Shown here one piece after another: positions 13,904 to 17,269 of a DNA stretch of 17,269 nt. This stretch comes from Acidaminococcus fermentans (GTDB lineage Bacteria; Bacillota_C; Negativicutes; Acidaminococcales; Acidaminococcaceae). The DNA lies in assembly GCA_004555735.1 (NCBI GenBank), contig SFHH01000024.1, positions 1-17,269 on the forward strand, in the 5' to 3' direction. The stretch's first letter is position 1. Each line of letters begins with the position of its first letter. The notes below the pieces were generated by a model. It was not told the origin of the DNA. It searched no databases and saw only the letters and a list, made by a program, of their open reading frames with translations. The position numbers and the translations under genes were made by a program.

Positions 13904-13974
13904 TCTCATAATGCTTGCTGGACTATTGGGATAGGCCACACAAAATGAAACAGCATCCCTTCACGGTCTTTCAT
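13855..13974 (-). promoter_or_regulatory. Attenuator-like leader of the dipeptidase operon
   Basis: Transcription from the promoter at 13979-14007 would pass through this leader before the dipeptidase. Near its end an intrinsic terminator forms: CCCAGCAGAGGTGC (13903-13890) pairs with GCGCCTTGCTGGG (13876-13864), with one bulged G, followed by seven T. Upstream, GTCCAGCAAG (13923-13914) can form ten pairs, one of them G-U, with CTTGCTGGGC (13872-13863), the 3' arm of the same terminator. A GGGAT/ATCCC pairing also exists in the 5' part. Mutually exclusive stems are the hallmark of attenuators and riboswitches. I do not recognise the class or the ligand. Confidence 0.65.
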
Positions 13975-13978
13975 AGTA

Positions 13979-14007
13979 AGTGTAGCGCATCGTAGTATCC
14001 TTGTCAA
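13979..14007 (-). promoter_or_regulatory. Promoter of the dipeptidase operon
   Basis: On the minus strand TTGACA (14007-14002) and TACACT (13984-13979) are 17 nt apart. The -35 is a perfect consensus. Start of transcription would be near 13973, giving a leader of about 160 nt. A weaker upstream TATAAT at 14030-14035 lacks a matching -35. Confidence 0.82.
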
Positions 14008-14025
14008 TCAATTTGTCGGAAATCT

Positions 14026-14056
14026 TAACATTATATAGTATCCTGTATACATGTTA
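14026..14056. promoter_or_regulatory. Imperfect palindrome upstream of the dipeptidase promoter
   Basis: TAACAT-TATATAG and its partner CTGTATA-CATGTTA form an interrupted inverted repeat of about 31 bp with one indel and one mismatch. It overlaps the dusB stop and ends about 19 nt upstream of the -35. It contains TGTATACAT (14044-14052), also found at the pckA start site. This fits a dimeric regulator site; the regulator is not in the window. Confidence 0.4.
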
Positions 14057-15043
14057 GACCGATTTTGTTTCTAATTCTTCTTCATACTCTTCCAGCACTT
14101 GTTCAAAAGCTTCCCGGCTCAAGCACTGGTTGATGGCGTTCCGGTAATGGGCACTGTGGGGCAGGCCGGTGAAATAACAGGCTCCGTGGTGCCGCATTTC
14201 CCGGATGGCCACCTTTTCTCCCTTGCAAGCAGTCAGATCTTGCAAATGGCGCCGGACCATGGCGAACCGTTCTTCCAAGGTCACGGTCGGAATGGGTTTC
14301 CCTGCCAGTGCCTCCTGGATTTCCCGGAAGATCCAAGGGTTTCCCTGGGCTCCCCGGGCCACCATGACCCCATCACAATGAGCCGCTGCCCAAAGATCCA
14401 AAGCATCCTGTGCCGTGAATACATCTCCGTTTCCCAGCACGGGGATGGAGACCGCTTCTTTGACCTGACGGATGATCTCCCAATCGGCTTTTCCGCTGTA
14501 GAACTGGCCTCGGGTACGGCCATGGACCGCCACAGCGGCCACGCCGGCTTTTTCCGCCAAGCAGGCGATTTCCACTGCATTCCGATGTCCTTCGTCCCAG
14601 CCGGCTCGGAACTTCACCGTCACAGGCCGGTCCACTGCATCGACCAGCGCAGCCATGCAGGCATAGGCCCGCTGGGGATCTTTCATGAGGGCGGATCCTT
14701 CCCCATTGGCCACGATCTTATGTACCGGGCAGCCCATATTGAAGTCTATGATATCCGCCCCATGGTCTGCCACGATCTTAGCCCCCTGGGCCAATTCTTC
14801 CGATACGGACCCGAACAGCTGGACGGCCACAGGATGCTCCCGGGGATCCACTTCCAGCATGGCGAAAGTCTTGGGATTTTTGAACAGCAGCGCCTTGGCA
14901 CTGACCATTTCCGAAACCGTATAATCAGCTCCCAATTCCCGGCAGATCACCCGGAAGGGCAGATCCGTCACCCCAGCCATAGGGGCGAGAGCGATGACCG
15001 GACGGCAAGTCCGAATATCATCGAAGAAACGTTGTTCTGTCAT
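14054..15043 (-). CDS. dusB: tRNA-dihydrouridine synthase, DusB type
   Basis: An FMN enzyme that reduces specific uridines in the tRNA D-loop to dihydrouridine with NADPH. The 329 residues include APMAGVTDLPFR (20-31, FMN site), QLFG (75-78), FNMGCPVHK (101-109) with catalytic Cys105, KFRAGW (144-149), HGRTR near 173-177, and a later GNGD and GAQGNPW, as in DusB. The C-terminal helical domain carries the RHHGACYFTG stretch. The ATG at 15043 follows ACAGGAG by 8 nt; three further upstream residues are possible but have no ribosome site. It lies 54 nt after coaX, with heptads in the gap, and probably shares its transcript. Confidence 0.94.
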   Translation of the reverse strand: MTEQRFFDDIRTCRPVIALAPMAGVTDLPFRVICRELGADYTVSEMVSAKALLFKNPKTFAMLEVDPREHPVAVQLFGSVSEELAQGAKIVADHGADIIDFNMGCPVHKIVANGEGSALMKDPQRAYACMAALVDAVDRPVTVKFRAGWDEGHRNAVEIACLAEKAGVAAVAVHGRTRGQFYSGKADWEIIRQVKEAVSIPVLGNGDVFTAQDALDLWAAAHCDGVMVARGAQGNPWIFREIQEALAGKPIPTVTLEERFAMVRRHLQDLTACKGEKVAIREMRHHGACYFTGLPHSAHYRNAINQCLSREAFEQVLEEYEEELETKSV

Positions 15044-15060
15044 AAAGCACACTCCTGTCA

Positions 15061-15077
15061 GGTCACGGGTCGCGACC
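15061..15077. repeat. Two heptads in the coaX-dusB gap
   Basis: CACGGGT and CGCGACC (15064-15077) are in phase and form the perfect palindrome GGGTCGCGACCC. They are followed by the post-stop motif at 15078-15097. This is the smallest heptad array in the window and one of two inside an apparent operon. Confidence 0.6.
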
Positions 15078-15097
15078 CCTTAGGCCATTGACAGCTT
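15078..15097 (-). repeat. Post-stop motif after coaX
   Basis: Directly after the coaX TAA the minus strand reads AAGCTGTCAATGGCCTAAGG. The block after the dipeptidase stop (12398-12431) has AGCTGTCAACGG, one extra heptad TCAGCGG, then CCTAGGG. The shared position next to a stop codon and the difference of one heptad suggest the same repeat at two expansion states. Confidence 0.6.
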
Positions 15098-15868
15098 TTA
15101 TCTATTCATCTCATGCAAAATCCGCAGGCCTTCCAGGGTCAGGAAGGGTTCCACTACGTCCACCAGATCGGATTCACTGGCCATGAGCTTGCCGAATCCG
15201 CCGGTAGCGATGACGAATGCCTGTCCGCCCAGTTCTTTTTTCATCCGGGTGATCAGCCCGTCCATCTGCCCTACGAAACCGAAGATGACCCCGGACCGCA
15301 TGGCATGGATGGTATCCCGGCAGATGGCTTTCGGCGGTTTGATCAGCTCGATCCGAGGCAGTTTCGCTGCCTTCTGGAACAAGGCTTCCGTAGAAATCCC
15401 GATGCCCGGAGCAATGGCCCCGCCCAGATATTCACCGGCCGGTGTCAAGGCACAGAAGGTGGTAGCGGTACCGAAATCGATGATGATCAAATTGCCCTTG
15501 TCCCCATACAGGTTGTGGGCAGCTACCGCATTGACAATCCGGTCTGCCCCGATCTGGGAGGGATCATCATAATCCAGTTTCAAGCCTGTATTGATCTCAC
15601 TGGTGACCACAAAAGGTGTGATGCTGAAGAAGCGCTTGCACATATTGCACAGGGGAACCAGGAGAGGCGGAACCACCGTGGAAATGATGATGTTTTCAAT
15701 ATCCTTCATATCCATTCCACTGTAGGCAAACATGCTCCCCAGGATGATGCCGAATTCATCCGAAGTACGGGACCGGCTGCTGGATATCCTCCAGTGTGCC
15801 TGCCAGCTCTTGCCATCGTGAACGCCTACTACGATGTTGGTGTTGCCAACATCCATTACCATTAACAT
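15098..15868 (-). CDS. coaX: Type III pantothenate kinase
   Basis: It phosphorylates pantothenate, the first step of coenzyme A synthesis, and belongs to the ASKHA fold. The 256 residues show the phosphate loop DVGNTNIVVG (6-15), GADRIVNAVAA (107-117, catalytic Asp109), DFGTATTF (131-138), GGAIAPGI (149-156) and a late ATGGFGKL. Type III enzymes are usually insensitive to CoA feedback, so transcript-level control would matter. The ATG at 15868 has GGAGGG 6 nt upstream; in-frame ATGs two and four codons later are less well placed. It is driven by a consensus promoter with a leader of about 110 nt, and dusB follows. Confidence 0.96.
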   Translation of the reverse strand: MLMVMDVGNTNIVVGVHDGKSWQAHWRISSSRSRTSDEFGIILGSMFAYSGMDMKDIENIIISTVVPPLLVPLCNMCKRFFSITPFVVTSEINTGLKLDYDDPSQIGADRIVNAVAAHNLYGDKGNLIIIDFGTATTFCALTPAGEYLGGAIAPGIGISTEALFQKAAKLPRIELIKPPKAICRDTIHAMRSGVIFGFVGQMDGLITRMKKELGGQAFVIATGGFGKLMASESDLVDVVEPFLTLEGLRILHEMNR

Positions 15869-15978
15869 GGTGAACCCTCCATATCGGTTTCTAAAATGAT
15901 GGCCGGCCTGGGACTCCCGCAGGAAAGACCTGCTGCAGATCTTCCGGACTCCTCTCCGTTCAGGTCCGGTCCATAAAC
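15869..15978 (-). promoter_or_regulatory. coaX: Structured leader of coaX
   Basis: The predicted leader of about 110 nt contains CCGGAC/GTCCGG enclosing about 14 nt, GCAGG/CCTGC enclosing TCTTT, and a GGGAGTCCC repeat of the earlier GGAGTCC. CCAT/ATGG pairing close to the ribosome site is possible. No T-run follows, so control, if any, would act on translation or stability. I recognise no known riboswitch consensus. Confidence 0.4.
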
Positions 15979-15984
15979 GATTTA

Positions 15985-16013
15985 ATTATAGGTGGAACAG
16001 GGGGAGTTGTCAA
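15985..16013 (-). promoter_or_regulatory. coaX: coaX promoter
   Basis: A perfect consensus: TTGACA (16013-16008), 17-nt spacer, TATAAT (15990-15985) on the minus strand. The -35 begins 2 nt after the T-run of the bioY terminator. Confidence 0.93.
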
Positions 16014-16015
16014 GG

Positions 16016-16049
16016 AAAAGGGGCTGTTGCAAGAGCAACAGCCCCTTTT
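16016..16049 (-). terminator. Terminator of the birA-bioY transcript
   Basis: A perfect 11-bp stem GGGGCTGTTGC/GCAACAGCCCC (16020-16030 with 16035-16045) has a 4-nt loop and is followed on the minus strand by four T. It lies about 185 nt beyond the bioY stop, after repeat copy 3, the same arrangement as pckA with copy 1. Confidence 0.82.
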
Positions 16050-16054
16050 CAGGT

Positions 16055-16082
16055 CGCGGGTCACGGGCCGTGAGTCGCGTGC
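16055..16082. repeat. Heptad array left of repeat copy 3
   Basis: Four in-phase units: CGCGGGT, CACGGGC, CGTGAGT, CGCGTGC. The last two overlap the end of the 115-bp repeat. Confidence 0.68.
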
Positions 16083-16185
16083 TTGTTAGTGCAGACCAAA
16101 TATCCTGTTTTCCAGATTTCAATCCGATTTCATCTTATCCTCATCTGGAAAAGAAACGAAAGGTTTGACCGTCCAGGCTCACGAC
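16072..16185 (-). repeat. 115-bp intergenic repeat, copy 3 (inverted)
   Basis: This is 114 bp in reverse orientation relative to copies 1 and 2. Read on the minus strand it starts GTCGTGAGCCTGGAC and ends ACTAACAAGCACGCGACTC. It aligns with copy 2 without gaps over its full length. It is flanked by heptads on both sides, the bioY terminator hairpin on one side and a G-rich hairpin on the other. Confidence 0.76.
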
Positions 16186-16207
16186 CCGTGACCCTCAGCC
16201 CGCGACC
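16180..16207. repeat. Heptad array right of repeat copy 3
   Basis: Four in-phase units: CACGACC, CGTGACC, CTCAGCC, CGCGACC. The array fills the space between the repeat and the hairpin that follows bioY. Confidence 0.7.
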
Positions 16208-16231
16208 GGGGTTTGAATTCTTTCACACCCC
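16208..16231. other. Hairpin directly after bioY
   Basis: A 10-bp stem with one mismatch, GGGGTTTGAA/TTCACACCCC, has a 4-nt loop and lies 1 nt beyond the bioY stop. It is not followed by T. It resembles the hairpin at 4738-4763 and bounds the module containing repeat copy 3. Confidence 0.55.
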
Positions 16232-16232
16232 C

Positions 16233-16793
16233 TTACTCCCACATTCCCCCTGACTTCAGGGCCCGGCGGATACGGATGCCCAAGAAGGCAGTGATGAAGG
16301 CTTTTACAATGTCCAGGGGCAGGAAAGGAGCCACGGCAAGGAGCATGGTCTTTTCCCAAGTCATGGGCTTGTGGAGGAAGAAGGCAAAGCTCAGCCTGAA
16401 TCCGATGGCTCCGATGACATAGCAGATCACCGTCACTCCGGCCAAAGCCAGGAAGTTCTTCCCCAGGCTGTCTCCTGCCCACCGGCCATGGCTGATCTTG
16501 CCTGACAGCCAGGCTACAGCCAGGAAACTGAGGATAAAGCCCCCAGTGGGCCCAGCCAGCATCACAAGGCCCGCCTGGCCTTGGTTGAACACCGGCAGCC
16601 CCACGCAGCCCAGGATCAGCCAAACCAACACGGCCGCCGTTCCCCAAACCGGTCCCAGCAGGAATCCCCCCAGCTGGGCCATCAAAGTCTGGAGAGTCAC
16701 CGGCACCGGTCCTACAGGAATGGTCACATAAGAACTCATGATCATCAGAGCAGTGAACAAAGCCGCTCCCATCATATTCCGTGTGCGGTTCAT
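16233..16793 (-). CDS. bioY: Biotin transporter S component BioY
   Basis: BioY is the substrate-binding membrane subunit of the ECF biotin importer. The 186-residue protein has about six hydrophobic helices. The family signature GPVPVTLQTLMAQLGGFLLG lies in the N-terminal third, followed by GLPVFNQGQAGLVMLAGPTGG and a C-terminal DIVKAFITAFLGIRIRR. The start ATG overlaps the birA stop in ATGA, so translation is coupled to the biotin ligase. No energy-coupling genes (ecfA, ecfT) are visible, so it may use a shared module elsewhere. The gene pair suggests that the cell imports biotin and attaches it to carboxylases. Confidence 0.94.
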   Translation of the reverse strand: MNRTRNMMGAALFTALMIMSSYVTIPVGPVPVTLQTLMAQLGGFLLGPVWGTAAVLVWLILGCVGLPVFNQGQAGLVMLAGPTGGFILSFLAVAWLSGKISHGRWAGDSLGKNFLALAGVTVICYVIGAIGFRLSFAFFLHKPMTWEKTMLLAVAPFLPLDIVKAFITAFLGIRIRRALKSGGMWE

Positions 16794-17269
16794 GCGTATT
16801 TCCCCTTTCCCTTAGCCGGCCGGATGGACACATCCCCGGCCAGGACTGTTTCCACCGTCCCATCTTCTTTCTTCACCTGGAGAGCTCCCGTATCGTCGAT
16901 ATCTAAGGCCGTACCGATATAGGTCTTATCCGGGGCGATGACTTTCACCTGTTTGCCCAAAGTGATGGAAAATTTCCGCCACTGGTCGAAGATCGGCCCG
17001 AATCCTTCCCGGCAGGCAATTTCATAATACTGTTCCATGTATTCCAGGACCTTGGCCAAAAGGGCCACCCGGTCCACTTTTTTGCCCGTCACATCTGCAA
17101 TAGAAATGGCTGCCTGGCGCAAATCTTCTGGCACCATTTCCCGGGGGACACAGACATTGATCCCGATACCCACTACCAGGTAATTGATATGGCCGAATTC
17201 CGCGCTCATCTCCGTCAGGATCCCCACCAGCTTCCGGCCTTCTAGCAGCACATCGTTGGGCCACTTGAT
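16790..17269 (-). CDS. birA: Biotin-protein ligase BirA, C-terminal part (partial)
   Basis: The window cuts this gene; only the last 159 residues are present. They begin in the catalytic core with KWPNDVLLEGRKLVGIL, the biotinyl-AMP site, followed by GHINYLVVGIGINV. The end is the small SH3-like domain (KQVKVIAPDKTYIGTALDID to the terminus). The enzyme makes biotinyl-AMP and biotinylates acceptor lysines of carboxylases or decarboxylases. Whether it also has an N-terminal DNA-binding domain, and so acts as the biotin repressor, cannot be seen. The stop overlaps the bioY start by 4 nt. Confidence 0.95.
   Translation of the reverse strand: MKWPNDVLLEGRKLVGILTEMSAEFGHINYLVVGIGINVCVPREMVPEDLRQAAISIADVTGKKVDRVALLAKVLEYMEQYYEIACREGFGPIFDQWRKFSITLGKQVKVIAPDKTYIGTALDIDDTGALQVKKEDGTVETVLAGDVSIRPAKGKGKYA

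Larger units (their letters stand above)
15869..16232. other. Intergenic region between bioY and coaX
   Basis: These 364 bases hold no gene. In transcription order they contain a G-rich hairpin after bioY, a heptad array, repeat copy 3 in reverse orientation, a second heptad array, the bioY terminator, the coaX promoter and the coaX leader. Each part is listed separately. Confidence 0.85.

Noticed and set aside
13855..13974. T-box leader
   Set aside because: The AGGGTGGNACCGCG antiterminator bulge and a specifier-loop stem are not present, and the operon does not begin with a synthetase or amino-acid gene.
14030..14035. Second promoter of the dipeptidase operon
   Set aside because: A TATAAT is present, but the region 17 nt upstream reads TCTAAC and overlaps the dusB stop; the downstream TTGACA-17-TACACT is far better.

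Overview
This window is a chromosomal stretch in which every gene I can support lies on the minus strand, so transcription runs from high to low coordinates. The gene set is a t6A operon, ATP-dependent PEP carboxykinase, a butyryl-CoA-type acyl-CoA dehydrogenase, an unusual glutamine synthetase, a dipeptide epimerase and dipeptidase, and coaX-dusB behind birA-bioY. Together with fairly G+C-rich coding regions, AT-rich promoters and clean Shine-Dalgarno sites, it suggests an anaerobic, amino-acid-fermenting Firmicute. My best guess is a Negativicute near Acidaminococcus. That placement is inference; there is no rRNA or other marker here.

Read in the direction of transcription, the layout is as follows. 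The 3' end of birA overlaps bioY by 4 nt (biotin ligase and biotin uptake) and ends at a terminator that touches the coaX promoter. coaX (pantothenate kinase) and dusB (tRNA dihydrouridine synthase) follow. A separate promoter and an attenuator-like leader then drive a dipeptide-use operon: M20 dipeptidase, dipeptide epimerase, DUF819 membrane protein, and probably DUF3870 by read-through. Next come glnA, a secreted 3D-domain protein, a PaaI-type thioesterase and an acyl-CoA dehydrogenase, closely spaced and closed by a terminator. pckA stands alone with a consensus-like promoter. The window ends with tsaE-tsaB-rimI-tsaD, which supplies three proteins of the t6A tRNA modification pathway plus a GNAT acetyltransferase.

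The most unusual content is between the genes. Eight hairpins share a GTTGC/GCAAC core. Phased tandem heptads of the form GRGTCNC, or their complement, sit between or beside hairpins. Three copies of a roughly 115-bp element with conserved, mutually inverted ends (2891-3006, 4786-4899, and 16072-16185 in reverse) are each flanked by hairpins on both sides. Together these form a recurring module: hairpin, heptads, optional 115-bp core, heptads, hairpin. I do not recognise it as a named family. A second lead is the dipeptidase leader (13855-13974). It starts at a consensus promoter and ends in an intrinsic terminator, and an upstream 10-nt strand can pair with the terminator's 3' arm.

I see no rRNA, tRNA, CRISPR array, transposase or phage gene.
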